From assembly GCF_014905095.1 (NCBI RefSeq), contig NZ_CP041165.1:1116001-1180000 (forward strand): a DNA stretch of 64,000 nucleotides. Direction: 5' to 3'. The stretch is from Sulfurimonas marina (GTDB lineage: Bacteria > Campylobacterota > Campylobacteria > Campylobacterales > Sulfurimonadaceae). The position numbers and the translations under genes are program-made. Shown here piece after piece: positions 52,815 through 61,839 of this stretch (its first letter is position 1; every line of letters starts with the position of its first letter). The notes beneath the pieces were generated by a model. The model worked only from the letters and a program-made list of their open reading frames with translations, was not told the origin of the DNA and made no database searches.

Positions 52815-55034
52815 TTACACTATCTCTCTAATCCCTTTTGCATTCGGAGCAGACAATATTCCCTCTTGTTCAAGCTGTTCTATCACTCTTGCAGATCTGT
52901 TGTAACCGATTTGGAGTTTTCTTTGAAGGTAAGAGATCGATGTTTTACGATCGTTAAGTACTACGCTTTTTGCCTCTTCAAAAAGAGGATCTAATTCTTC
53001 AAACACTTCACTTCTTTCAGATGAATCACTATTATCCTCAACTAAAAAGCTTTTGTCGTAGTTAGGTTCTCTTTGAGACTTAATAAACTCTACGATCTCT
53101 TCGATCTCCTCTTCAGTACTCCATGGAGCATGAAGACGTACAAGTCCAGTTGCACCCGGAGGTGTAAAAAGCATATCCCCGCGTCCAAGTAAAGACTCTG
53201 CACCCATTTGATCCAAGATAATTTTAGAATCAACTTTTTGCCCTACTCTGTAAGAGATACGTGAAGGAAGGTTTGCTTTGATAAGACCCGTTACAACATC
53301 CACAGATGGTCTTTGCGTTGCAACAATCAAGTGAATCCCAGAAGCTCTTGCCATCTGTGCAAGTCTTGCAATTGAGTGTTCAACATCTTTTCCACTTGTC
53401 ATCATAAGGTCTGCTAACTCATCAATGATAACTACAATATAAGGGAACGGTTCATATCCACCCTTCTTCGCTTTCTCATTATAGTTTTCAATGTTTTTAG
53501 TACGTGTATCAGCCATTGCTGCATAACGGCGTTCCATTTCGTTTACCATGTTACTTAATGCTGCAATCGCCTGCTTAGGTTTTGTAATAACCGGAGTCAG
53601 TAGATGCGGAATGTCATTGTAGATCGAAAACTCCAGCATTTTCGGGTCAATCATTAAAAGACGCAGCTGATCAGGTGAGTTTTTATATAGTAATGAAAGG
53701 ATCATCGCATTGATACCGACAGACTTACCACTACCTGTTGTTCCTGCAATAAGCAAGTGTGGAAGCTTTTTTAGATCTGTTACGAAAGGTTTCCCTACAA
53801 TATCTTTTCCAAGTGCAATAGTAAGCGGTGAAGATGAATTTTGAAACAGTTTGTCATCTAACAGTTCGCGTAAGTAGATAGTCTCAACTGTATCGTTTGG
53901 TATCTCGATCCCAACTACATCTTTACCCGGAATCGGTGCCTGAATACGGATCGTCTCAGCTGAAAGTGCCATAGCAAGGTCATCTTGTAGGTTTAGAATC
54001 TTACTTACTTTTACGTTTGCAGCAGGTTTAAACTCAAAAGTAGAAACAACAGGCCCTGCATAGGTACGAACAACATCACCGTCTATTTTAAAATGTCCAA
54101 GTTTTTCTATAAGATCACTAATTTTCCCGTCAAGTTCACTCTCATCAACTGACTTTGAAGATTTTGACGGCTTTTGTAAAAAGTCCAATTTCGGCAATTT
54201 AAAGTTCTTTGGTTTCTCTGTTTTTCCCTGTTCAATCCCCTCTAGAAGTTTTTTATTTTCCTCTAGCTCTTCTACAATTACCGTATTTTTTTGCTCTTTG
54301 ATCTCATTTGCAAGTTCTAAAATGTTTTGTTTATTTTTTGTGTCTTGTCTTAAAAATGCAGGTTTGTCAATCTCTTCTTCTATGTTCTCGTCGATCTCAT
54401 AGTGTGGAATTGTATGTTCTTGCGTCGGTGTTTCTATAACCTCTTCAACACTCTCAACAGCAGTATTACTCTGCTGTTCAACTGCTGTTTCCTCTTCAAC
54501 TACATCTTCTACACGGCTTTCTTCTTCTTTTAGAGTTGTTTGTACGGGAGCCTCTTCAAATGAGTGCTGTGTAGTGGGATTACGTTTTACAGATTCCATT
54601 AGATGGGCAATAAGTTCAGAAGTATCTTTTTCAAATACAATCACTATAGCCACAAGTGTGATCACAAACCAGAAAACCCATAAACCGAACATCCCGATAT
54701 AAGGAGAGAGAAAGTCTACAAAATCACCGCCAAATTTTCCTCGAAATTCATTTTCGATCAAAAGAGCCTGTGCTAAAAGGGAAGAAAAAAGGATTAAAAA
54801 AGAAGCTATGCTTATTTCAGCTTTGCGAATATCAAAACTGATATCCTTGTAAAGCTTATAAAGCGGGTAAAGTAACACGAAAAGGTATAGGTACGATATA
54901 TAACCAAAATATTGATGGTTAAACGATGCAAAACTTACACCGAAACTTCCCATTAACGAAGTAGTTCCTAAAATCGTAGCAAAACCTAAATAAACTAAAA
55001 CACCAAATACAAATATAAAAAAAGTATCCCTCAA
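52815..55034 (-). CDS. ftsK: DNA translocase FtsK
   Basis: Septal DNA pump that segregates the chromosome terminus. Four N-terminal membrane segments (residues 1-140) are followed by an acidic linker and the motor with Walker A G-T-T-G-S-G-K-S near residue 432 and Walker B I-V-V-I-I-D-E-L-A-D-L. The C-terminal gamma winged helix is S-I-S-Y-L-Q-R-K-L-Q-I-G-Y-N-R-S-A-R. The 739-residue length is typical of the phylum. The start is TTG at 55034 with AAAGG about ten bases upstream. Confidence 0.95.
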   Translation of the reverse strand: MRDTFFIFVFGVLVYLGFATILGTTSLMGSFGVSFASFNHQYFGYISYLYLFVLLYPLYKLYKDISFDIRKAEISIASFLILFSSLLAQALLIENEFRGKFGGDFVDFLSPYIGMFGLWVFWFVITLVAIVIVFEKDTSELIAHLMESVKRNPTTQHSFEEAPVQTTLKEEESRVEDVVEEETAVEQQSNTAVESVEEVIETPTQEHTIPHYEIDENIEEEIDKPAFLRQDTKNKQNILELANEIKEQKNTVIVEELEENKKLLEGIEQGKTEKPKNFKLPKLDFLQKPSKSSKSVDESELDGKISDLIEKLGHFKIDGDVVRTYAGPVVSTFEFKPAANVKVSKILNLQDDLAMALSAETIRIQAPIPGKDVVGIEIPNDTVETIYLRELLDDKLFQNSSSPLTIALGKDIVGKPFVTDLKKLPHLLIAGTTGSGKSVGINAMILSLLYKNSPDQLRLLMIDPKMLEFSIYNDIPHLLTPVITKPKQAIAALSNMVNEMERRYAAMADTRTKNIENYNEKAKKGGYEPFPYIVVIIDELADLMMTSGKDVEHSIARLAQMARASGIHLIVATQRPSVDVVTGLIKANLPSRISYRVGQKVDSKIILDQMGAESLLGRGDMLFTPPGATGLVRLHAPWSTEEEIEEIVEFIKSQREPNYDKSFLVEDNSDSSERSEVFEELDPLFEEAKSVVLNDRKTSISYLQRKLQIGYNRSARVIEQLEQEGILSAPNAKGIREIV

Positions 55035-55094
55035 ACTAACTAACCTTTAAAATGTATACAAATTTTAAAAGAAGTATAGCCAAAAATGTTCCAA

Positions 55095-57182
55095 TTATAT
55101 ATAGTTAACCAGACTTAAGTCTGAAACTTTCCCTACAGTTGAGAGCATCGCTTGATAGTTGATCGTTAATTGCTGTAATTTTAAAGATGCTTCAGCTATA
55201 TCTGTATCGATCACTGACGAACGTAATGTTTGTGTTGTAACATCTAAAATTTGAACTCTTTGTAAAGACTGATCAAGCGTATTTGACTGAGCCCCTACTC
55301 TCGCATGCATACTGAAAAAATGATCTTGAAGGGCATCCATACGCGCGATCGCATTTTCCATCCCTAGACTTCTCTCAGTCCCTGTCTCTGCATCAGGAAA
55401 AACTTTATACTCTTCAACAGAACGAATCATCTCATCAAGTGATTTAAAAAAGTCATTTTTCGGATCTTTGATCGTCAATGAGTTATTTGCATTAAAAGCT
55501 ACAACAGAAGGATCAGCAGTAAAATCTCCGCTGTTTGTATCATACATAGAGATACTCGCTTGCGTATTACCGTTTGTAAGGTCTTTAAATGCAATTTTTC
55601 CATCGTATGTAAGATATGAGTCTCCACTTAGACGTGAATCTTCTATAGCGGTATCGTAATCTGCGTCTGTTGCACCTGCCGGAAGATTACCTGTAACAGC
55701 CATATTGATTACGTCAAGTAGTTGCTGGTATGTTACTTCATCAGCATCCGTTGCAACTCTACCCGTTGTATCCATATTGAATATATCGTAAGTAGTGGCA
55801 CCGATATTATCCACAAATGTTGAACCTGCACTATCTAGATTGATCGTAATATCATAAGGGTTTACACCGTCAATCGTAGTACCTGTTAAACGTAATTGTG
55901 TACCGTCAAGTGTATCGGCAGTCCCTTGAGAAAGGTCAAACACCTCCGATAGTTTCGTTGCAGGCTCTGCAAAACCATTTGTATCTTTTATGATTTGAGG
56001 TACGTTTGATGAGATCGTTGAACCGTCAATACTAAAAGCTGTTCGATCGTAAACTAAACCTTCAATATTTGCCGGTGCACCGGTTGCTGAAGTAAACCCT
56101 GACTTTGTAAACTCTCTAACATAAAGGTCTGGATTTGCAGCTGTTGATGTAAGATTTATAATATTGTCAAAACTGCTTTCACCACTGTCTAAAGCATCGA
56201 TGGTAGCAACATCAGCTGCTGCACCACCACTAAAGTCTACCGCACCCACCATATGAAAATCGATGTTTGATGAACCGTTTATTTTATCTTGAATAACGAT
56301 CTGACCCGTACTATTTAGTGAAACGTTTACAACCTGTTTTGCACCGGTATTGCCATATAGTTTTCCGATCTCATTAAGAAGGTCACTTACTTTATCGTTA
56401 TCTGATAACGACACTTTACTATTGAAGTTGGTACCGTCACTTTTTGTACCGCGTAGATAAAAATAGTATGTGTTTGCAGGTGCACTTGTGTTGTCCGTAT
56501 CACCCATAAACTGTCTCATATCACTTGATGCCGATAATTCTTCAGTATCTGCAGCAGTTGCTTGTAATGCCGGATATTTCATAAGAAGGTTTGTACTTAC
56601 AACATTTGTAGTTATTTGACGGTTTACAGAAGTGTTCTCACCTAAAAACAGATCAGCGCCTGAGATATTGAACTGTTGTTTGTTGTTTGAACCTACAAAC
56701 GCATCAAGTCTGTCATCATTTCCCTGATAGATACCGTTGTCGTCAATCGGCTGAACATCAAGTGCTGAACCTGAAAAAAGGTACTTTCCACCAATTGAAG
56801 TATTTGCTAAGCTTCTTAAGTTTTTCTCTATCCCTCTTAACTCACTGGCAATAGCATTTCTTGCAGTTTCATCGTTAGTGTCATTCGATCCTTGTAATAG
56901 TAGCGTTCTAAAACGGTTCATAAGATCACTAAACTCATTCATGATCGAATCTGTTTGATTTGAGACTTTATAACCGTTTTCCGTACTTAACTTTATTTGT
57001 GAGAGGATTGTGATCTCGTTGTCTAAACGCATTGTTTGTGCGAATACGGGTACATCTTCATTTGCGTATTGGATCTTTAGTCCAGATGATATCTGTTTAT
57101 TTACATCAAAAAGCTCATTATTTATATTTGTACTGTTCTTTTGATATATACTGTTGTAAAACATACTTGGTGTTACACGCAT
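55095..57182 (-). CDS. flgL: Flagellar hook-filament junction protein FlgL
   Basis: Hook-associated protein 3. The N-terminal coil begins M-R-V-T-P-S-M-F-Y-N and the C-terminal coil (L-Q-R-V-Q-I-L-D-V-T-T-Q-T-L-R-S-S) resembles flagellin. A long Thr/Asp/Ser-rich central insertion makes it 695 residues, about twice Salmonella FlgL but usual in Campylobacterota. An ATG lies 18 bases upstream (57200), but GGAGG is spaced correctly only for 57182. A sigma-54 promoter lies just upstream. Confidence 0.93.
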   Translation of the reverse strand: MRVTPSMFYNSIYQKNSTNINNELFDVNKQISSGLKIQYANEDVPVFAQTMRLDNEITILSQIKLSTENGYKVSNQTDSIMNEFSDLMNRFRTLLLQGSNDTNDETARNAIASELRGIEKNLRSLANTSIGGKYLFSGSALDVQPIDDNGIYQGNDDRLDAFVGSNNKQQFNISGADLFLGENTSVNRQITTNVVSTNLLMKYPALQATAADTEELSASSDMRQFMGDTDNTSAPANTYYFYLRGTKSDGTNFNSKVSLSDNDKVSDLLNEIGKLYGNTGAKQVVNVSLNSTGQIVIQDKINGSSNIDFHMVGAVDFSGGAAADVATIDALDSGESSFDNIINLTSTAANPDLYVREFTKSGFTSATGAPANIEGLVYDRTAFSIDGSTISSNVPQIIKDTNGFAEPATKLSEVFDLSQGTADTLDGTQLRLTGTTIDGVNPYDITINLDSAGSTFVDNIGATTYDIFNMDTTGRVATDADEVTYQQLLDVINMAVTGNLPAGATDADYDTAIEDSRLSGDSYLTYDGKIAFKDLTNGNTQASISMYDTNSGDFTADPSVVAFNANNSLTIKDPKNDFFKSLDEMIRSVEEYKVFPDAETGTERSLGMENAIARMDALQDHFFSMHARVGAQSNTLDQSLQRVQILDVTTQTLRSSVIDTDIAEASLKLQQLTINYQAMLSTVGKVSDLSLVNYI

Positions 57183-57223
57183 AACAGACCTCCGACTCAT
57201 TTATTCGTAATAATAGCTACTTA

Positions 57224-57238
57224 GCAATAAAAGTACCA
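57224..57238 (-). promoter_or_regulatory. Sigma-54 promoter of flgL
   Basis: The minus strand reads TGGTACTTTTATTGC, matching the -24/-12 consensus TGGCAC-N5-TTGC with one change and the exact GG-N10-GC spacing. The predicted start is about 30 bases before the flgL ATG. Sigma-54 control of middle flagellar genes is established in this phylum. Confidence 0.8.
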
Positions 57239-57306
57239 TAATGAGACTATATCGGCAAAAATTATTTATTTTTAAGTAACATATGATTATTATTTCAGGC
57301 AATTAA

Positions 57307-57390
57307 GCCAGCGTGGTGGAATGGTAGACACGACGGATTCAAAATCCGTTATCTTCGGATGTGGGGGTTCAAGTCCCCCCGCTGGTACCA
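57307..57390 (+). tRNA. tRNA-Leu (anticodon CAA)
   Basis: An 84-base class II tRNA with encoded CCA. The acceptor stem is GCCAGCG/CGCTGGT and the anticodon stem-loop ACGGA-TTCAAAA-TCCGT has anticodon CAA. A long variable arm (around TATCTTCGGATG) and GGGGGTTCAAGTCCCCC complete it. Its 3' end is one base from the stop codon of the convergent methyltransferase gene. Confidence 0.96.
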
Positions 57391-57391
57391 C

Positions 57392-58171
57392 TTAAGAATA
57401 TATAAGTTTATACATCATAATAGATGCTGCGACACTCACATTAAAACTTTTAATCCCCTCGACCATTTCTATCTTTACGGTTTTATCACAATGTTCTAGT
57501 ATCTCTTTAGAGATTCCTTTTCCCTCGTGTCCCATAATTAAGACCCATTTTTCGGGTACTTCAAGTTTTGCCAACTCTATAGACTCATTGGTAACTTCAG
57601 CTGCTAAAATAGTATAACCTGCTTGCTTGAGGGCTTCAATGGTTTCAATGATATTTTCATAGATATGTATCTGTAACTTAGAAACATACCCCATAGATAC
57701 ACGCAGAGATCGCCTAGAATAAGGATGAGGGCCTTGTTTGGGAAGGAGATAAGAGTTTACCCCTAAAGCAGCAGCAGAGCGGGCAATGGAACCGACATTT
57801 TGTGTAGATGAGATTTCATCTAGCATAATTATTTTATCGCCTAGTGCATCTAATGGTGTAGGCTCGGGACGAATGCCGTGCATCATAGCATTATGGTGTA
57901 CGGTATGACCTACAATACTTTCAAGTTCTTTCTTAGTAGCAACATATAACTTTTCTATATCTTTTTTTCGTATTAGATCCTCAAACTCTTCATAGTACTC
58001 TTTTGTAGATAAAATACTTTTAATCTCTAGATCGGATTCAAGCAGTAGATTTATCACTTTTGGTGAATCGGCAATAAAGCTATTGTCCTCAGTAAATGCA
58101 TTGTCTCGCAACTGTTTATAGATCTGTAATTCGGGAATATTTATATCCTCAATCTCGATTAAATTCAACAT
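57392..58171 (-). CDS. SpoU/TrmH-family RNA 2'-O-methyltransferase
   Basis: Knotted methyltransferase acting on rRNA or tRNA. Motif 1 is N-V-G-S-I-A-R-S-A-A-A-L-G, motif 2 L-I-M-G-H-E-G-K-G-I-S and motif 3 I-K-S-F-N-V-S-V-A-A-S. An N-terminal substrate-binding domain is present. ATG 58171 follows AGGTGG; an ATG at 58189 has no such site, so 259 residues are chosen. The specific target nucleotide cannot be told. It lies downstream of tex. Confidence 0.88.
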   Translation of the reverse strand: MLNLIEIEDINIPELQIYKQLRDNAFTEDNSFIADSPKVINLLLESDLEIKSILSTKEYYEEFEDLIRKKDIEKLYVATKKELESIVGHTVHHNAMMHGIRPEPTPLDALGDKIIMLDEISSTQNVGSIARSAAALGVNSYLLPKQGPHPYSRRSLRVSMGYVSKLQIHIYENIIETIEALKQAGYTILAAEVTNESIELAKLEVPEKWVLIMGHEGKGISKEILEHCDKTVKIEMVEGIKSFNVSVAASIMMYKLIYS

Positions 58172-58193
58172 CTTTTTTCCACCTATCATTTTT

Positions 58194-60290
58194 TTAGATT
58201 AGACTCAGCCCAATCTTCCCTTTTTCGTTATCGACACTTACCACTTCAATTTTTGGCAGATATTGATTGAGTGAGAGCACTTCAAGCGGATGTTTGATCC
58301 TTTTTTCACTCATTTTTGAGATATGGATCATCCCGTCATTTTTAAGTCCTATATCTACAAATGCTCCAAAGTCGGCTATATTTCGCACTACACCTGAAAC
58401 AAAACTGCCCACTTTTAACATTTTAATGTCACGCAGTCCCTCTTTAAACGGGATAGCCGGTAACTCTTCCCTTGGATCAAATCCGGGCTTTAACAACTCT
58501 TTGATGATATCTTTTAGAGTATCTTCCCCAACGCCAAGTTCTTTAGAGAGCATTGTTACATCTGCAGTTTTAAGATCAACTCCATCCAACCTCTTGGCTA
58601 CACCGTAACTCTCAGGGTGGATCCCGCTATTGTCAAAAACCGTTTCTCCATCTTTTATGCGGATAAACCCTGCGGCTTGCTCATAAGCTTTTTTCCCTAA
58701 GCCCTTTACGTTTAAAAGCTGCTCTTTAGAGGTAAAGTTACCATTCTCATCTCTATAACTAATGATGTTCTGTGCTAGTTTTGGAGTTATGCCCGCTATA
58801 TGAGAAAGTAAAGAGAGTGACGCAGAGTTAATGTCAACGCCCACGCGGTTAACCAGATCCTCTGTTACATCACCCAGTTTTTTCTCTAGAAGCTTTTGAT
58901 TTACATCGTGTTGATACTGCCCTATTCCCAAAGATTTCGGATCAATCTTTACAAGTGCCGCCATAGGATCACGAAGACGTTGTGCTATGGAGATCGCACC
59001 GCGGATCGTTACATCAAGATCAGGATACTCCTGAGCTGCGATCTTTGAAGCAGAATACACGGAAGCGCCCGCTTCTGAAACAACTGTATAGATAAGTTTT
59101 ACACCCTCTTGTGCGTTGAGTTTTGCGAAGAACTCCTGAGTCTCTCTTGAAGCGGTACCGTTACCGATAGCTACACCGTCTATAGTGTACTTTTTATGAA
59201 GTTCCAGTACTTTTCTTTTTGAGGCTTCATAGTCGTTTTGCGGCTCGGTCGGGTATATGACAGCTGATTCAAGATAGTTTCCGTTCTCATCAATGACTGC
59301 GAGTTTACACCCTGTACGATATGCAGGATCAACCCCTAAAAGAACTTTTTTGCTTACAGGAGGTGTCATAAGAAGTTGACCGAGATTTTTGCCAAATACC
59401 CCGATTGCTGCGAGATCGGCTTTCTCTTTTAGTTCGCTGTGTACTTCTCGCTCAATAGAAGGTAATAAAAGTCTTTTGAGTCCATCTGTATAGGCCTTTT
59501 CTAAGTACTCTTTAGAGCTTGAGGCATATTTTGGAATTTTGTAGTGTCTAATGTTTTCTTCTATTCTCTCAATATCTATACCGATTTTTGCTGAGAGCTG
59601 TTTCTCATTAACTCCTCTCATGATCGCCAAATATCTGTGAGATGGAATATACGCAATTTTTTCGCTGCTGCCTACAAAGTTTTTATATACGCCGTTTTCA
59701 TCAAGAGTTTTTGTCTTTTTAACCTCTAAAACTCCGTGACGAAGCATAGTGTTTCTTATGTATTCCCTCTCTTTAGGGTTTTCAGCGTAGCGTTCTGCCA
59801 AGATATCTTGCGCACCTTGTAAGGCTTCATCAACGTTTTTTACTTTTGCATTTATGAATTTTTTGGCTTCAACTTTTAAAGCCTCTGTTGTAAGTTTAGC
59901 TTTTTGAAGTGTATTTGCAAGTGGTGTGAGTCCGTTTGCGATCGCAGTTGCCGCACGGGAGTTTTTTTTCTCTTTATAAGGACGGTAGATATCTTCTAGT
60001 TCCCGTAAGCTTTGGGCATCTTCTATACTTTTTTGTAACTCATCGCTCAAAACTGCCCTCTCAGATATAAGACGTGAGATCTCAGCTTTTCTCTCCAGAA
60101 GATTTTTAACTCCGTTGTATATTGTCTCAAACTCACGAAGCACTTCATCATCAGCTCCCCCTGTCATCTCTTTACGATAACGTGCGATAAAAGGGATAGT
60201 GGAGCCTTCCTCAAGAAGTTTTAAAATATTTGATACATATTCTTTTTGTAGATTTGTTTTTTTACTAAGTAGATTAATAAGATTTTGCAT
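58194..60290 (-). CDS. tex: RNA-binding transcription accessory protein Tex
   Basis: A 698-residue Tex protein: N-terminal helical part, YqgF-like domain (L-L-G-V-D-P-A-Y-R-T-G-C), helix-hairpin-helix region (V-G-V-D-I-N-S-A-S-L-S-L-L-S) and C-terminal S1 domain (F-G-A-F-V-D-I-G-L-K-N-D-G-M-I-H-I-S). It binds nucleic acids and affects transcription; the exact role is unclear. The C-terminal tail after S1 is short compared with longer Tex forms. Confidence 0.93.
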   Translation of the reverse strand: MQNLINLLSKKTNLQKEYVSNILKLLEEGSTIPFIARYRKEMTGGADDEVLREFETIYNGVKNLLERKAEISRLISERAVLSDELQKSIEDAQSLRELEDIYRPYKEKKNSRAATAIANGLTPLANTLQKAKLTTEALKVEAKKFINAKVKNVDEALQGAQDILAERYAENPKEREYIRNTMLRHGVLEVKKTKTLDENGVYKNFVGSSEKIAYIPSHRYLAIMRGVNEKQLSAKIGIDIERIEENIRHYKIPKYASSSKEYLEKAYTDGLKRLLLPSIEREVHSELKEKADLAAIGVFGKNLGQLLMTPPVSKKVLLGVDPAYRTGCKLAVIDENGNYLESAVIYPTEPQNDYEASKRKVLELHKKYTIDGVAIGNGTASRETQEFFAKLNAQEGVKLIYTVVSEAGASVYSASKIAAQEYPDLDVTIRGAISIAQRLRDPMAALVKIDPKSLGIGQYQHDVNQKLLEKKLGDVTEDLVNRVGVDINSASLSLLSHIAGITPKLAQNIISYRDENGNFTSKEQLLNVKGLGKKAYEQAAGFIRIKDGETVFDNSGIHPESYGVAKRLDGVDLKTADVTMLSKELGVGEDTLKDIIKELLKPGFDPREELPAIPFKEGLRDIKMLKVGSFVSGVVRNIADFGAFVDIGLKNDGMIHISKMSEKRIKHPLEVLSLNQYLPKIEVVSVDNEKGKIGLSLI

Positions 60291-60320
60291 AAAGGGTACT
60301 TTTTCGCAATTATACTTAGT

Positions 60321-60351
60321 TACAATTAAAATATGATATATTTTAATTGTA
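60321..60351. repeat. 31-bp palindrome between tex and the ICMT-like gene
   Basis: TACAATTAAAATAT (60321-60334) and ATATTTTAATTGTA (60338-60351) are perfect 14-bp inverted arms around GAT. It is centred between two divergent starts (60290 and 60392) and could be an operator. Confidence 0.75.
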
Positions 60352-60391
60352 TAGATAAGAGTTTGAACAGTTAAATAAAAAGGTCTCGACT

Positions 60392-61099
60392 ATGATTAAC
60401 CAGGAATCTAAAATAAAATTCAAACCATCTCAATGGTTCGGTGTAGTTACAGCTTACCTTTTGGTGCCCCTTATTCTCTTAGTTTGCGGATGGGATCTCT
60501 ATTGGTGGCAGGCATGGGTTTATCTTGTGCTTATAGTTACAGCCGGTATAGTGAGTCGCATATTGGCAGAACAAAGACATCCTGGAATTTTGATTGAACG
60601 CTCTAAATACTTTAAGGCTAGCGATGTAAAGCCTTGGGATAAGCTACTGGGTACATTAATGGCACTCAGCATATCATTTCCCCTTGCCATAGTTGCAGGC
60701 CTCGATCACCGTTTTTCATTCTCTTCACCCTTTCCTATTTGGGTAAATTTACTCGGCTTTGTTTTGATTGCATTTGGATATGCCTTTGCTTCATGGGCTT
60801 TGATTGAGAATCGTTTCTTTAGCACTTTTGTACGTATACAAAAAGATCGAGAACATAAAGTATGCAAGAGCGGTCCTTATAAAATTGTACGCCATCCAGG
60901 CTATGCAGGAAACCTTTTAGCACTTCCAGGGATTGTTCTTGCTTTAAATTCTCTGTGGACATTGATTCCTGTACTCATAGCTCTAATTATTACTGTAATA
61001 AGAACGGAGTTAGAGGACAAAACTCTTCAAAAGGAACTGCAGGGGTATAAAGAATATGTACAACAGGTGAGATATAAACTGTTTCCAGGAATATATTAG
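60392..61099 (+). CDS. Isoprenylcysteine carboxyl methyltransferase-like membrane protein
   Basis: A 235-residue integral membrane protein with about five or six membrane segments. The C-terminal G-P-Y-K-I-V-R-H-P-G-Y-A-G-N is the SAM-binding signature of the ICMT/PEMT-type family. The substrate in bacteria is unknown. Its TAG stop overlaps the convergent gene's TAA by two bases. Confidence 0.83.
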   Translation: MINQESKIKFKPSQWFGVVTAYLLVPLILLVCGWDLYWWQAWVYLVLIVTAGIVSRILAEQRHPGILIERSKYFKASDVKPWDKLLGTLMALSISFPLAIVAGLDHRFSFSSPFPIWVNLLGFVLIAFGYAFASWALIENRFFSTFVRIQKDREHKVCKSGPYKIVRHPGYAGNLLALPGIVLALNSLWTLIPVLIALIITVIRTELEDKTLQKELQGYKEYVQQVRYKLFPGIY

Positions 61100-61833
61100 A
61101 GCTTAGAGATCAATTCAAAACCGTTTTCACACCCTCGCAAATAGCCGGAACCAAAAAGGTTGTAGTGATTTAGATAATGGTATAGATTATAGATGATTTT
61201 TTTTGTTTCGTAAGCTTTGCTTTTTGGGTATGCTTTCTCATAACTCTCGTAAAAAACAGAAGAAAACCCTCCAAACATCTCACTCATAGCAAGGTCTACC
61301 TCCCGATCAGCGAAATAGACAGCGGGATCGATCAGCCATACGTTCTCTTTATCGTACAGTACGTTTCCACTCCATAAGTCACCGTGGATAAGGCTTGGAT
61401 GTTTTGTATATTCATTTAGAAAATCTTGCAGTTTTGCTTTATTGTTTTGCAGTAATGCCAAAAAGATTTTTTGAACCTCTCCGTTTTGGATAAGTGAAAT
61501 TTGATATGCAAGTCTATACTCCACAAAAAAACTTCCCCAATCTTTTGAGAGTACATTCTTTTGTGGATTATGCCCAATGTAGTTATCTTTCTCATAACCG
61601 TAAGACTCGTGATTTTTTTGATGCAGTAATGCGAGCCCTTTACCAAGAGCTATAAAATGCTCTTTGGTTGGCTCTACATCATCTATATACTGCACATGAA
61701 GTTCGTTTTCATTTACCAAGTTAAACTCAGGTACAGAGATATATGGGTTATCTTGCAATTCTTGTTGCAAGAGTCTTAACCCATCTGCCTCCTCTTTTGC
61801 CGACTGACTATGTTTGACAAACATTTTTTGCAT
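61096..61833 (-). CDS. Fructosamine-kinase-like protein
   Basis: APH-fold kinase of the fructosamine/ketosamine kinase family, which repairs glycated amines. The catalytic loop is L-I-H-G-D-L-W-S-G-N-V-L and the metal-binding segment W-L-I-D-P-A-V-Y-F-A-D-R-E-V-D-L-A-M. At 245 residues it lacks most of the N-terminal glycine-rich lobe (it begins near F-V-K); typical members have about 288. It may be a reduced but active form. It starts six bases after the FtsH-like gene and is coupled to it. Confidence 0.82.
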   Translation of the reverse strand: MQKMFVKHSQSAKEEADGLRLLQQELQDNPYISVPEFNLVNENELHVQYIDDVEPTKEHFIALGKGLALLHQKNHESYGYEKDNYIGHNPQKNVLSKDWGSFFVEYRLAYQISLIQNGEVQKIFLALLQNNKAKLQDFLNEYTKHPSLIHGDLWSGNVLYDKENVWLIDPAVYFADREVDLAMSEMFGGFSSVFYESYEKAYPKSKAYETKKIIYNLYHYLNHYNLFGSGYLRGCENGFELISKL

Positions 61834-61839
61834 CTTGCT

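Noticed and set aside
57307-57390. tRNA-Leu as an integration site for a mobile element
   Set aside because: No repeat of the tRNA 3' end and no integrase were seen nearby; flanking genes look like ordinary chromosome.
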